Part shown: positions 53,301-61,965 of the stretch, one piece after another | Position numbering within the stretch: the stretch's first letter is position 1 | How the letters are laid out: every line of letters begins with the position of its first letter | Assembly (NCBI GenBank): GCA_002337145.1 | Contig: DDFK01000001.1 | Location: 186,001-250,000, forward strand | Length of the DNA stretch: 64,000 nucleotides | From: Chitinophagaceae bacterium UBA1930 | Lineage (GTDB): Bacteria; Bacteroidota; Bacteroidia; Chitinophagales; Chitinophagaceae | Direction of reading: 5' to 3' | The notes under the pieces: model-generated | Seen by the model: only the letters and a program-made list of their open reading frames with translations | Databases searched by the model: none | Told to the model about the DNA's origin: nothing | Translations under genes and position numbers: made by a program

Positions 53301-55214
53301 CCTGATGGATGCAGAATAGCCCGCAGGGTCGTCTATCTTGTCATAGTTCTTTACATTGGCACCAAAAGCCGTATCCTGTATAATGGCTTTGTACCTGTTC
53401 AAATAACCGTCCAGTTGCGTACCAACATTGTAATCATTGGTACCTGCCACTTGCAATACGTTTTTCATCCAGGCCTTGTCGGTAATGGTATGTAAAGATC
53501 CCCGCTGAACAGAATCGTATTGTTTTACTTTGTTCAGGTAATCGCCTATTTCATTTGCCGTAACCACGCTAAGCCTACCAATAGGTGTAATGGGTGTGGC
53601 ATTGGTATTGTCGTTGGCACTTAATAAATTATCAGAGCCCGGGCTGCCCCAGGTTGGTACAAGGTTCAATGTTTCTACTTCAGGGTTACCAGAATTGTCC
53701 CTGTATTCGTTATACACCACGCCTTTACCAATAAGGAACACAAATTTCGGCAAGTTGGCAAAATGCGACCTGGCATACCTTAAAAAATTGCGGATGGCCA
53801 AAGGGTGTTTCTTAACGCCCAATGCAAACTGGTCCGACAGTTCGTTGATATCAACAACTTTTACATTGAAGCTGCCACCATTTGCAGAAGAGCGGTATTG
53901 CTTGTATTGCTCCACATAGTTATTGGAACCACTACCATAGATAAGCGGGTTGGAAATAATCAGGTAATCGCCTTGATTGGATACGCTACCATAATCAATA
54001 AAATTACGTGTCTCAAATGAGTTGATACTTGTAGCATTGCTTGCCACACTGTTTACCAGTACAAAAGAAGCAGCCGTTGGCAATGCTTCCGTTACAAACT
54101 GTATGGTATCTGCAATTGACAGATCGCCCACATATCTTTTTCCGTTGGTAATGTCATATAATATGGGGGTATTGGCACCATGGTTAAAGTTGTAGAACTT
54201 AAGGTAATATCCGGTTGCCGATACAGGCAACTGTAACTCGAAATTGGTGTTATTGTTACAGTCAAGTGTTCTTGGATAGATCAGTTCCGTAGTGGCCAAC
54301 CTGAACTCGTCGCAGCTCACAACACTTTCATTCTTGAAATAGAACTGGGCTGCTCCAGAGCTTATCTTGCTTACAGGTATGCCCACTTCTTCCACTTTGG
54401 CATCATAGTAATAATCCATCTGGTAATTGCTTACCATGCTGCCATTAATGGTTACTAGCACCGACCTTGCATTGGGGGCATTGCCAACAGAATTTATTTT
54501 CAGGCTCATGGAAGGCCCCGCAGCATAAGGTTTCAGGTCGTTAAAAGTAAAACTCAGCCCGCCACCACCACAATCGCTGCCATCGGGCCTGATGGGCGAA
54601 GCAACCCAGCCCTCGCCCCTGTCGTAAGAAGACGAATACAGTTGCTGCCCCGAAGCCTGTGCCGCAAAACCCGGGTTCAGGTCGTTACGGCCAGCAAATA
54701 GGGCCGAAGCCATAAAGTACTGGGTAGGCTGCAATGTATTTCCAGCAACAAGGTTGGGCGTCTCCACCAATCTTTTGTTGCTGCCCGAAGTATTCACCGT
54801 AATAAAATAGGAAGCCGTATCCGCTTGCAGGCTCCAAACATCGTTCAACTGAAATTCCGGGTCACGATAAAGGTCCTTGTCCAATTTGCCGTTGTTGTTT
54901 TCGCCCCAAAACTCAATATAGTCCGAAGCGGTTAGTGGGCCCGTTGCCACAGATGTGTACAGGGGCACTTCGTTGCCGTCTTTCCACAATTGAAAATATT
55001 CGGCGGGTGTGGCCTGCAGGCCAACTGCCGCAAGGGCAGACTGGGGTATGCGTACCAACCCCCTGTTGGACGAGTACACATTGGGACCCGCACTGGAGTA
55101 GTATTTGAACTTGAAATATGTTTTACTGTAGTCAATCCATTCATTCCTAAAGGATTGAGCAACTGTTTGCCCTACAAAAAAAGAAACAAGCAGAAAAGAT
55201 AATAATCGCTTCAT
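50325..55214 (-). CDS. Giant C25 (gingipain-type) peptidase with T9SS type A sorting domain, PorU/PorU2-like
   Basis: A 1629-residue protein with a signal peptide ending near residue 19 (TVAQ). Layout parallels the gene at 43832: 'WIDYSKTYFKFKY' near the N-terminus, then the C25 domain with His656 in 'TYFGHSSATN' and Cys686 in 'VNGCDAGNLF', then several beta-sandwich domains. It differs at the C-terminus, which is a classic type A sorting domain ('VNVYPNPVSDKLNITV', 'GTYVIQVNDG', ending KIIKIQKQ). The type A domain means it is itself exported by T9SS. The nearly equal spacing of the dyad in the two proteins (30 residues) and their shared domains indicate duplication. Confidence 0.88.
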   Translation of the reverse strand: MKRLLSFLLVSFFVGQTVAQSFRNEWIDYSKTYFKFKYYSSAGPNVYSSNRGLVRIPQSALAAVGLQATPAEYFQLWKDGNEVPLYTSVATGPLTASDYIEFWGENNNGKLDKDLYRDPEFQLNDVWSLQADTASYFITVNTSGSNKRLVETPNLVAGNTLQPTQYFMASALFAGRNDLNPGFAAQASGQQLYSSSYDRGEGWVASPIRPDGSDCGGGGLSFTFNDLKPYAAGPSMSLKINSVGNAPNARSVLVTINGSMVSNYQMDYYYDAKVEEVGIPVSKISSGAAQFYFKNESVVSCDEFRLATTELIYPRTLDCNNNTNFELQLPVSATGYYLKFYNFNHGANTPILYDITNGKRYVGDLSIADTIQFVTEALPTAASFVLVNSVASNATSINSFETRNFIDYGSVSNQGDYLIISNPLIYGSGSNNYVEQYKQYRSSANGGSFNVKVVDINELSDQFALGVKKHPLAIRNFLRYARSHFANLPKFVFLIGKGVVYNEYRDNSGNPEVETLNLVPTWGSPGSDNLLSANDNTNATPITPIGRLSVVTANEIGDYLNKVKQYDSVQRGSLHTITDKAWMKNVLQVAGTNDYNVGTQLDGYLNRYKAIIQDTAFGANVKNYDKIDDPAGYSASIRDFRATYEQGASIVTYFGHSSATNLDFSLDNPNNYNNQYRYPIFIVNGCDAGNLFSFDEQRFNLKSTISEKFILEPERGAIGYLATTGFGVINYLDSFTRKFYTAITKTQYNKSFGEVTKQGIGDVLNTTGSTDYFARMHSEQFVFHGDPALKINGFDKPDYAVEAQQMVVRPAYISVADDSFYVKVRVYNLGRKTADSVNLKLTRRYPNGNTVTVLTKKIAPINIADSVMLALPIVANRDKGNSALIATADYTNSIDEVTKVNNTDSVTVVINDDEIRPVYPYKYAIVNDAAFKLAASTANPLAESKTYVVEVDTTTFFNSPIKFTQTKTSVGGVIEFDKGITLQNNTTYYWRVAPQAVGAHWNVSSFTYGDAPASTGFGQMHFYQHTDSKLDRLILDSTSRSYKYASKINNLFILHSIYPTSGLTDQQFSIQVNGSGIIASACLGQSVIINVFDTLTFKPWVNTTNPFGAEPTCDVSRQYNFEYHYIDQPGRDSAKSFLQSIPKGTYVAVRLVYDGDPVWADQWANDTLVTGSNNSLYHFLKSQGLPIDSFNKPRTFGFVFKKNDSTHFSPRYQFTQGVYDRVVMNVDCNSSDTLGYVFSPKFGPAKAWKKAKWSGTANPNNLATVDVIGVGSTGTETKLYTLTTGEQDFDISAVSATQYPFIKLKLKNQDSITAIPYQLSNWSVEYDGVAEGALAPNLYLNIPDTSGTGGLSGDTLKGGIAFKNVSKLNFDSLTVKLQLTNLRLGTVYTYNLHKTKPLIAGDTVNINYAIDVASLSRDNYNLYFVVNEGNAQPEQYSFNNFLYKYVYLKTGQIVPVRLISFNAKQYGGIAVDADWNVSDEVNLKSYEVEHSTNAINFAKIGTVAAKGATNATTYTYRHNNPVIGKNYYRLKMLNNDGGFTYSPIRMVNFGRTVTVNVYPNPVSDKLNITVNKPDNTSSTVRLINSFGQQMLTKTFTGTTDIDMKGFAAGTYVIQVNDGTETKIIKIQKQ

Positions 55215-55419
55215 TTTTAATAAAATAAATATTCAATCAGGGCGGCGGGGCGGGTGGATAAAATCAGCAACACTTTAAGTTACAAGACGCTTTATTGAAC
55301 AAATAGGCTGCCTTTGCAGGCAAATTTGACATAAAAATCACTCATAACCACACTAATTACCTACTACAACGAAAAAAAGTCCGATGAATTACTTTTTTCT
55401 TCCATTTTTCAGAAAAAAC

Positions 55420-55446
55420 TTGCACAACTTAAACCGCTTACATTTG
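55420..55446 (+). promoter_or_regulatory. Promoter of tyrS
   Basis: TTG at 55420-55422 and TACATTTG at 55439-55446, 19 bases apart, match the Bacteroidota -33/-7 consensus exactly. The ATG at 55466 is 20 bases downstream. The GTG at 55448 would fall at the transcription start, which argues for the ATG. The rest of the 251-base gap holds only a GC-rich patch (55243-55258) and a small GCCT/AGGC inverted repeat near 55310. Confidence 0.7.
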
Positions 55447-55465
55447 CGTGAAAATTTTTTTAGAG

Positions 55466-56743
55466 ATGAACCTGATCAAGGAATTACGTTGGAGGGGCAT
55501 GATTGCTGATATAATGCCGGGAACCGAGGAACAATTGCAGAAAGAAATGACCACTGGTTATGTGGGTTTTGACCCAACAGCCGATAGCTTACATATTGGT
55601 AGCCTGGTACCCATTATTTTGTTGGTGCACATGCAGAAGGCGGGACATAAACCCGTGGCTTTGGTGGGCGGTGCAACGGGTATGGTGGGTGATCCCAGTG
55701 GAAAAAGTGCGGAACGTAACCTGTTAGATGAAGAAACCCTTGCCAAGAATATTGCAGGCATCAAGAGCCAGTTGGAGCAGTTCCTGGATTTCGATGCAGC
55801 GAAACCCAATGCAGCCATCATGACCAATAACTATGACTGGTTCAAGAAAATTTCTTTCATCGATTTTTTGCGAGATACTGGCAAGCATATCACGGTAAAT
55901 TATATGATGGCCAAAGACAGTGTGAAGAAGCGTATCGACGGCGAAACGGGCATCAGCTACACAGAATTTGCCTACCAACTAATGCAGGGTTATGATTTTT
56001 ATTGGTTGTACAATAACCTGAACTGTAAACTGCAGTTTGGCGGCAGCGACCAGTGGGGCAATATGACAACGGGTACGGAACTGATCAGGAGAAAAAGCAG
56101 CGGCGAGGCCTTTGTGTTTACCTGTCCATTGATTACAAAAGCGGACGGTGGTAAGTTTGGCAAGACGGAAGGCGGCAATGTTTGGTTGGATGCCGCAAGA
56201 ACAACGCCTTATCAGTTTTACCAGTTCTGGCTGAATGCCAGCGATGCAGATGCAGAAAAATGGATACCAATTTTTACCTTTTTGGATGAAGAAACCATTG
56301 ATGGCTTGATTGCGGAGCATAGCCTGAACCCTGCCTCACGTACATTGCAGAAAACCCTGGCCAAAGAAGTAACCATTTTTGTGCATGGCGAAGGCGAGTA
56401 CAACAAGGCCATTGAAACAACAAATAAACTATTTGCAAACGCAAATGCACCTGCAGACAGTTTAAGTATGGATGACCTGGAAAATATGGAGGGTGTATTA
56501 AAAGTTGATTTTGATAAAAGCAAATTGGATGCAGGCATCGATATTGTTTCCTTTCTTGCAGAAACAGCCATCTTTCCAAGTAAAGGCGAAGCAAAGAAGA
56601 TGGTACAGGGCGGTGGCGTAAGCATTAACCGTAACAAGGTTGACAATTTACAGTTGACCGTTAACAGCAGCTTATTGTTGCACACCCAATACCTGCTTGT
56701 ACAAAAAGGTAAGAGGAACTATTATTTAATCAAGGCCATATAA
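55466..56743 (+). CDS. tyrS: Tyrosyl-tRNA synthetase
   Basis: From the ATG at 55466, 425 residues. The class I signatures are HIGS at 43-46 ('DSLHIGSL') and the KMSKS-equivalent KFGKT at 230-234. The tyrosine-binding 'YDFYWLYNN' and 'QFGGSDQWGN' blocks are intact. A C-terminal S4 RNA-binding domain follows about residue 355 ('FPSKGEAKKMVQGGGVSIN'). Length and order are those of the bacterial TyrRS. It attaches tyrosine to tRNA-Tyr. A terminator follows immediately. Confidence 0.97.
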   Translation: MNLIKELRWRGMIADIMPGTEEQLQKEMTTGYVGFDPTADSLHIGSLVPIILLVHMQKAGHKPVALVGGATGMVGDPSGKSAERNLLDEETLAKNIAGIKSQLEQFLDFDAAKPNAAIMTNNYDWFKKISFIDFLRDTGKHITVNYMMAKDSVKKRIDGETGISYTEFAYQLMQGYDFYWLYNNLNCKLQFGGSDQWGNMTTGTELIRRKSSGEAFVFTCPLITKADGGKFGKTEGGNVWLDAARTTPYQFYQFWLNASDADAEKWIPIFTFLDEETIDGLIAEHSLNPASRTLQKTLAKEVTIFVHGEGEYNKAIETTNKLFANANAPADSLSMDDLENMEGVLKVDFDKSKLDAGIDIVSFLAETAIFPSKGEAKKMVQGGGVSINRNKVDNLQLTVNSSLLLHTQYLLVQKGKRNYYLIKAI

Positions 56744-56747
56744 TTAT

Positions 56748-56771
56748 AAGCACTGCAAAGCAGTGCTTTTT
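56748..56771 (+). terminator. Terminator after tyrS
   Basis: AAGCACTGC (56748-56756) and GCAGTGCTT (56760-56768) form a 9-bp stem with an AAA loop, followed by TTT. It ends only about five bases before the ATG of the next gene at 56776. Confidence 0.85.
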
Positions 56772-56775
56772 GTTT

Positions 56776-57420
56776 ATGCAGCGTGTATATTTCATATCGG
56801 GTTTGGGGGCAGACAAGCGGGCATTCAATTTTTTGGACCTGTCTTTTTGCAACCCTGTTTTTATAGACTGGATACAACCATTGGCCAAGGAAACCTTGCA
56901 GCAATATGCATTACGCATGTATCAACAGATACCCGAAAGCAACCCCATTGTTGTTGGGCTGTCTTTTGGCGGCATGCTTACTACCGAAATGGCAAAAGCC
57001 AACCCAAAAATGCAGGCCATCATTATATCCAGCAATAAGGCACATGCCGAGTTTCCTACGCTATTAAAAATTGGTAAAATAATACCAGCATATAAATGGG
57101 TACCCGGAAGTGTAAACAAAAGAATCAATAAAACATTGAGCTGGTTCCTGGGCGTTAAGGGCACAGAGCAAAGAAAAATAAGACAGTCATTGATACAGGA
57201 TAGCGACCCGGTATTTACCAAATGGGCCATAGAAGCCATTATGTATTGGCCCAACAAAACCATACCTGCAAACCTTACACATATACACGGCACTGCTGAT
57301 AAGCTATTGCCTTACCGTTATGTAAAGGCAGCAGATTATACAATTGAAGGTGGGGAACATTTAATGGTAATGGATAAGGCCAATGAAATTTCTGCCTTAT
57401 TAAAAAAATTGATTGCCTAA
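56776..57420 (+). CDS. Small alpha/beta hydrolase
   Basis: A 214-residue soluble protein with the nucleophile elbow GLSFGG (Ser63), an acidic residue in 'HGTADKLLP' near 173 and the catalytic His in 'GGEHLMV' near 193. It is a minimal alpha/beta hydrolase lacking a large cap domain. The tyrS terminator overlaps its 5' region, so it likely depends on read-through or an internal promoter. Substrate unknown. It is convergent with the SGNH hydrolase gene. Confidence 0.85.
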   Translation: MQRVYFISGLGADKRAFNFLDLSFCNPVFIDWIQPLAKETLQQYALRMYQQIPESNPIVVGLSFGGMLTTEMAKANPKMQAIIISSNKAHAEFPTLLKIGKIIPAYKWVPGSVNKRINKTLSWFLGVKGTEQRKIRQSLIQDSDPVFTKWAIEAIMYWPNKTIPANLTHIHGTADKLLPYRYVKAADYTIEGGEHLMVMDKANEISALLKKLIA

Positions 57421-57450
57421 ACAATGCATTGTCTTTAGCAAGTATTCCTG

Positions 57451-58134
57451 TTATTTTATTTGCTTCAGTACATTCCACATGGCTTCGGCCACAAATACAT
57501 TGCCTGTTGCGTTCAGGTGCACGCCATCAACAGTAAGTATCTCTTTTTCTTTGTTGTCGGGGTTATGCTCCATATAGTAATCCATAAACAGTTTCCGTAA
57601 GTCAACTAAGGGCAAGCTGTATTCGGCAGAAAGCTTACGTATCACGTTGCTGTATTTATTCAGGTCGCCATCCTGTTCATTGGTACAGTCTTTCTTCTCC
57701 CCTATTACGGCCGGTGTGCATATAACAATCTTACTATTTATGGCAAGCAGCTTCCGTATAATGGCCCGGTAAAAACTTTCAAACTTGTCTATGTCGGTTC
57801 CCGTGCCACGTTTGGCTTTATGCCACACATCGTTTACACCAATGTACACCACAGTAATGTCGGGGCTTTTGGCCAGTACATCCTCTTCTAACCGCAGATA
57901 CAGGTCGTACACTTTGTTGCCGCTGATGCCCGCACCAATCAAATCGTAGCTGCTATTGTTCACATCTGCTTTTATCATGGAATCTATTTGCGTGATATAA
58001 CCGCCACGCTTTGCACCCAGTTCCGTAATGGAATCGCCAAAGAAAACAATCTTCTTTTTCTTTCCAGCTTTGGTGTACGACATCAACACAAGTGCAACGA
58101 TAAACAATGCAACAAAAAAAATCTTGGCTCCCAT
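57451..58134 (-). CDS. SGNH/GDSL hydrolase with N-terminal membrane anchor
   Basis: A 227-residue protein. An N-terminal hydrophobic segment (about residues 4-20) suggests a signal anchor or signal peptide. The catalytic blocks are all present: GDS with Ser35, 'GAGISGN' block II, 'GVND' with Asn101 (block III), and Asp203/His206 in 'VDGVHL' (block V). The family covers acetylesterases, lipases and arylesterases. It lies just 39 bases downstream of the GH125 gene on the same strand and is probably co-transcribed; a carbohydrate acetylesterase acting on mannosides is a plausible inference. Confidence 0.9.
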   Translation of the reverse strand: MGAKIFFVALFIVALVLMSYTKAGKKKKIVFFGDSITELGAKRGGYITQIDSMIKADVNNSSYDLIGAGISGNKVYDLYLRLEEDVLAKSPDITVVYIGVNDVWHKAKRGTGTDIDKFESFYRAIIRKLLAINSKIVICTPAVIGEKKDCTNEQDGDLNKYSNVIRKLSAEYSLPLVDLRKLFMDYYMEHNPDNKEKEILTVDGVHLNATGNVFVAEAMWNVLKQIK

Positions 58135-58173
58135 GGGTGCAAACGATTAATGATAAAATAATAATGCTCAAAT

Positions 58174-59595
58174 TTAGTTCAGCAAATGTGGTTTCTCCCG
58201 GTAAACTTTCCAGACAAACTCGCCAAACAAAGTATTGGCCCATGCAAACCATTTACGGGTATAGTTGGTTGCATCGTCTTTGTGAAAGCTTTCATGCATA
58301 AAGCCTGTACCTGCATGGGTGCGTTGCAACATATCCAGGCACAATTTTATTTCCGCATCATCGTTGCTGGTAAGCCCACGCATAATGATGCTCATGGGCC
58401 AGATCATGTCCATACCACAATGTGGGCCGCCAATGCCTTCGGCAGCCTTGCCTTTGAAGAAAAAGGGATTGGAAGATGAAAGACAGAAGTTGCGTGTATG
58501 CAAGTAGGTTTCATCTTTACTGTATTCGGGAATTAAATATGACAGGGACAATAGCGATGGAATATTTGCATCATCCATAAGGTTTGTACTGCCATGGCCA
58601 TTCACTTCATATGCATATATCTTACTGAACTTTTTCGTTTCTACTTCCCCACATTCAACCAAGCCTGTTTTAATGGCATTGGACAGTTTCAGCAACTCAT
58701 TCAAAAGCGTGTTATCCAGGTTTAGCTTCTCCAATATTTCGCCTGCTTTCATTAAGGAAAAAAATGCGAACATGTTACTCGGTATCAAATAAGGGAAAAC
58801 AGTGGCATCGTCACTTGGCCTAAACATGGAGCAGATCAAACCATTTGGTTTTACAGGATAGCCATAACCACCTAATGGCACACCGTCCGTAGCCCATGCC
58901 GTGGTACGCTGAAAATGGTAGGGGCCTTTGCCATCAAAACGTTGTTGCTCTTTAAAGGTCTGTACTACCAGCTTCATGGCTTTTACCCATTGCTCATCAA
59001 AGATGGATGCATCCCCAGTTTGCTTCCAGTAGCCATAACTTAAACGTATGGGATAACATAAACTGTCTATCTCCCATTTGCGTTCGTGTATGCCAGGCTT
59101 CATATCCGTCAAGTCACTTTTCCATTCGCTTATTTTAGTAGGGTCCTTATAAAAGGCATTGGCATAAGGATCCAGCAAAATACATTTTACCTGCCGGTTA
59201 ATCACACCTTTGATCAGTTGCTGCAATTGCGGATCTTCTTTGCACAAAGGCAGGTAAGGCCAAACCTGTGCCGATGAGTCGCGGAGCCACATGGCATCTA
59301 TATCTCCCGTTATCACATAGGTGTCCGGCTTCCCATCAATCATTTCAAAATCTACTGTTGTATCAAGTGTGTTGGGGAAACAATTTTCAAACATCCAGGC
59401 AACCTCTTTGTTGCCTATGCCGTTCTTTATTTCGGCAATTACCCGTTCAACTGCCTTGCTCTTGAACCTGCGTTGCTGTTCGGCAATACGCACTACGGGA
59501 AAGCCTGTGGTCCGATTGTTTGCCCATGTGTACCTGGAAGCAACAACGCCCATTGCTGCAAGCGATGCGTGCCTGATGAAGTGTTTCCTGTTCAT
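58174..59595 (-). CDS. GH125 exo-alpha-1,6-mannosidase-like protein
   Basis: From the ATG at 59595, 473 residues with a twin-arginine-free but signal-like N-terminus (MNRKHFIRHASLAAMGVVAS), probably exported. The family core reads 'GDIDAMWLRDSSAQVWPYL' and 'VWATDGVPLGGYGYP' type blocks, 'MWPMSIIMRGL' and 'GTGFMHESFHKD', all characteristic of GH125 (formerly DUF1237). Known members are metal-independent exo-alpha-1,6-mannosidases. A longer reading from 59778 would add about 60 residues with no family likeness. It pairs with an SGNH esterase downstream. The 218-base gap upstream to the divergent sulfotransferase gene shows only weak promoter-like sequences. Confidence 0.88.
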   Translation of the reverse strand: MNRKHFIRHASLAAMGVVASRYTWANNRTTGFPVVRIAEQQRRFKSKAVERVIAEIKNGIGNKEVAWMFENCFPNTLDTTVDFEMIDGKPDTYVITGDIDAMWLRDSSAQVWPYLPLCKEDPQLQQLIKGVINRQVKCILLDPYANAFYKDPTKISEWKSDLTDMKPGIHERKWEIDSLCYPIRLSYGYWKQTGDASIFDEQWVKAMKLVVQTFKEQQRFDGKGPYHFQRTTAWATDGVPLGGYGYPVKPNGLICSMFRPSDDATVFPYLIPSNMFAFFSLMKAGEILEKLNLDNTLLNELLKLSNAIKTGLVECGEVETKKFSKIYAYEVNGHGSTNLMDDANIPSLLSLSYLIPEYSKDETYLHTRNFCLSSSNPFFFKGKAAEGIGGPHCGMDMIWPMSIIMRGLTSNDDAEIKLCLDMLQRTHAGTGFMHESFHKDDATNYTRKWFAWANTLFGEFVWKVYREKPHLLN

Positions 59596-59813
59596 GTTTA
59601 AATATAGCAAAAGTTTGATGATGCAAATACATGAACCAACAATTATAGAGATGCCCATACGGAGCGTTGATGTTGGGCAATGAGAAGAACCTGCATGGGT
59701 GCGACGCCAGTAAAGCTGATGGATGTACCGCAGTTGGCAGTCAAATAACAACTGCTGTTTACTGAAGCAATAGGCCACTTATATTTTGTATGTACAGCCC
59801 AACAATGTAACCG

Positions 59814-60992
59814 ATGCTTGCTGAGATTCTTGAACTGGAAAAAACGTTTGATAGTTTATTGCCACTGGGCCAGCAGCAAGAGCGGACCAATGCATTGCTG
59901 ATAGAAACAGGCAAACAATGGAGCCAGGCCATTTGGCAAAAGGCAAAGCATTTGGGTGGATTGCCCTTTTCGCAGCAGACCATTGAAGACGCATTCAATT
60001 TTAGTGAAAGAGCCATTTTTATTTGTGGGTCCGAAAGAAGCGGAACAACTTTACTAAGGAACTTATTGGATGCACATCCACAACTTTCGGTGCTGCCATC
60101 GGAAGGCACTTATATTACACAGTTAGAAAAGAAATTATTGCACTTACCGCAAGATGACCGTTGTGAGTTTTTGTGCAGGGAATGGTTGTGGCGTATGGTA
60201 CTATCCATGCACCAGCCGCCTTTTTGGCTATTGGGCAAAAGCACCGTGCAACATTCGCCTTACCTGGATTTTGCAAGGGCATTCATAGGCTGGTGGCCCA
60301 TTGTAAAAGAAAGATGCAGGCACAGCAATACACAATGGCCCTTTGTTGTTTTGCAATTGGCATTTGCAACAAGCCAACACCAAACAGGCAGCAGTTTGCA
60401 ACAGCTTTATTGGGTGGAGAAGACACCCAATAACGAGCAGCATCTGGACAGGATTTTACAGGATTTTCCAAAGGCAAAAATCATTCAAACCATACGCAAT
60501 CCTATTGATGTGTTGCGGTCCAACAAGCCACATGAAGCTTTATCTACAGTAAGTAAGTACAGCTTTATACGCAACTTGAAAGCATCTTTCAATATTGCAG
60601 GTAAGCAGTTACTGAGAAAAGACAAATATCATTTGCTGGTGCGTTATGAAGACCTTTGTGCCAAACCTGTATTGACCATGCAACAAGTAGCTGCATTTAT
60701 TGGCATAAACTATATAGACGAATTGTTGTTGCCTACTGTAGTTGGCAAACCAACAGGCCCCAACAGTTCCTTTAAACAAACAGGTGCATCCGGAAAAATT
60801 ATTGCTGCAAAGGATCGTGTACAAGAAGATAAGCTTACCGTAAAAGACCATCAATTATTGGCTGCAAGTCTACATGGCGTAACGGAAACATTTGGTTATT
60901 ACCTACCGCCCATTGGCATGGTGCATAAACAATTGCTGAGGGTAGATTCCTTTGCACAAAGGGTTTTGAACAAATTAAAAAGAATTGCTTAG
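59814..60992 (+). CDS. PAPS-dependent sulfotransferase
   Basis: A 392-residue soluble protein. The 5'-phosphosulfate-binding loop is GSERSGTT at residues 72-79, with the donor-side helix following, 'WVEKTPNN' at 200-207 and the 3'-phosphate-binding 'IRNPIDVLRS' near 227-236. These are the signatures of the Sulfotransfer_3-type family. It would transfer sulfate from 3'-phosphoadenylylsulfate to a hydroxyl or amine on a glycan, lipid or small molecule; the acceptor is unknown. It is the first gene of a compact three-gene cassette; the next gene starts 10 bases after its stop. No PAPS synthesis gene is in the window. Confidence 0.9.
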   Translation: MLAEILELEKTFDSLLPLGQQQERTNALLIETGKQWSQAIWQKAKHLGGLPFSQQTIEDAFNFSERAIFICGSERSGTTLLRNLLDAHPQLSVLPSEGTYITQLEKKLLHLPQDDRCEFLCREWLWRMVLSMHQPPFWLLGKSTVQHSPYLDFARAFIGWWPIVKERCRHSNTQWPFVVLQLAFATSQHQTGSSLQQLYWVEKTPNNEQHLDRILQDFPKAKIIQTIRNPIDVLRSNKPHEALSTVSKYSFIRNLKASFNIAGKQLLRKDKYHLLVRYEDLCAKPVLTMQQVAAFIGINYIDELLLPTVVGKPTGPNSSFKQTGASGKIIAAKDRVQEDKLTVKDHQLLAASLHGVTETFGYYLPPIGMVHKQLLRVDSFAQRVLNKLKRIA

Positions 60993-61002
60993 TTTTAATA
61001 CG

Positions 61003-61965
61003 ATGCTACACGCAACAATAAGAAACAGGGTACGTGATGTTTTAATGGACATTGGCTTTAAGCAATACTTCCATAAAAACAGGCATGGGGCAAACATGCT
61101 TTTGCTGCATGGCATTGACGATTGCGGAAGCACAGCTTACAACTCAAGGTTCATTAGCAGCACAAGGTTTGATGCGTTGCTTACTTATTTTAAGCAGCAT
61201 TTTCATATAGCCACATTGCAGGATTTTTGCCTGGGCAACTATCCCAAAAACAAGCAAACCATTACACTTACATTTGACGATGGCCTTTCCAACAATTATT
61301 ACAAGGCATTGCCCTTACTGGAAAAACATCAAGTACCTGCCAGTTTTTTTATAACTGGCATACGGCAGCACCAGCAGTATTATTTGTGGACAGATTTCAT
61401 TGACCTGTTTTTGCATAACCGCAACAATATTGTGTTACAGGGCATCCGTTACAGCAAAAACAAGAAAGGTGTTTTTGCATCGGACAATGGAACAGCGTTA
61501 AAAGATTTTTTAAAGGCACAACCATTTACCGTAATTAATGCAGCCATACAGGAACTTACCGAAAACTATGCCTTTGATATAAACCAGTTTGCTACCGATT
61601 ATTTTTTACAGATGACAGAAGCCGAAATACAGCAACTGGCCAGCCACCCATTGGCAACCATTGGCAGCCATGGTATGCACCACACAGACCTTACGAAGAT
61701 TGCATTATGGGATGCGGAACACCAACTAACAGCAAGCAAAGCATTCCTGGAACAGGTTACAGGCAAAACCATTGATGCATTTGCATTTCCGTTTGATGTG
61801 TGCAATGCCGAACTGGTGGACATGGCCCGAAGAGCAGGCTACACCTATATACTACCGCATTCCGTGCAACAGCACACAGACAGGCCATTGCAAAGGTTTG
61901 GCATCAACCCGTATATATCGTTCAACAACCAGCTCCATTTTATTTACAAAGGAAATTATGCTTAA
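61003..61965 (+). CDS. Polysaccharide deacetylase (NodB/CE4 family)
   Basis: From the ATG at 61003, 320 residues without a signal peptide, so probably cytoplasmic. The NodB motif 1 'LTFDDGLSN' is at 89-97 (TFDDG 90-94), motif 2 is 'GSHGMHHTDL' with His223 and His227 as zinc ligands, and 'FAFPFD' near 260-265 corresponds to motif 3. These support a metal-dependent de-N-acetylase of acetylated sugars. A TTG at 60985 would overlap the preceding stop. The stop TAA overlaps the ATG of the next gene (TAATG), a strong sign of translational coupling. Confidence 0.9.
   Translation: MLHATIRNRVRDVLMDIGFKQYFHKNRHGANMLLLHGIDDCGSTAYNSRFISSTRFDALLTYFKQHFHIATLQDFCLGNYPKNKQTITLTFDDGLSNNYYKALPLLEKHQVPASFFITGIRQHQQYYLWTDFIDLFLHNRNNIVLQGIRYSKNKKGVFASDNGTALKDFLKAQPFTVINAAIQELTENYAFDINQFATDYFLQMTEAEIQQLASHPLATIGSHGMHHTDLTKIALWDAEHQLTASKAFLEQVTGKTIDAFAFPFDVCNAELVDMARRAGYTYILPHSVQQHTDRPLQRFGINPYISFNNQLHFIYKGNYA

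Noticed and set aside
59596..59813. TATATTTTG near 59780 as the sulfotransferase promoter
   Set aside because: It is one base longer than TAnnTTTG and no TTG stands 19-21 bases upstream. Too weak to list.
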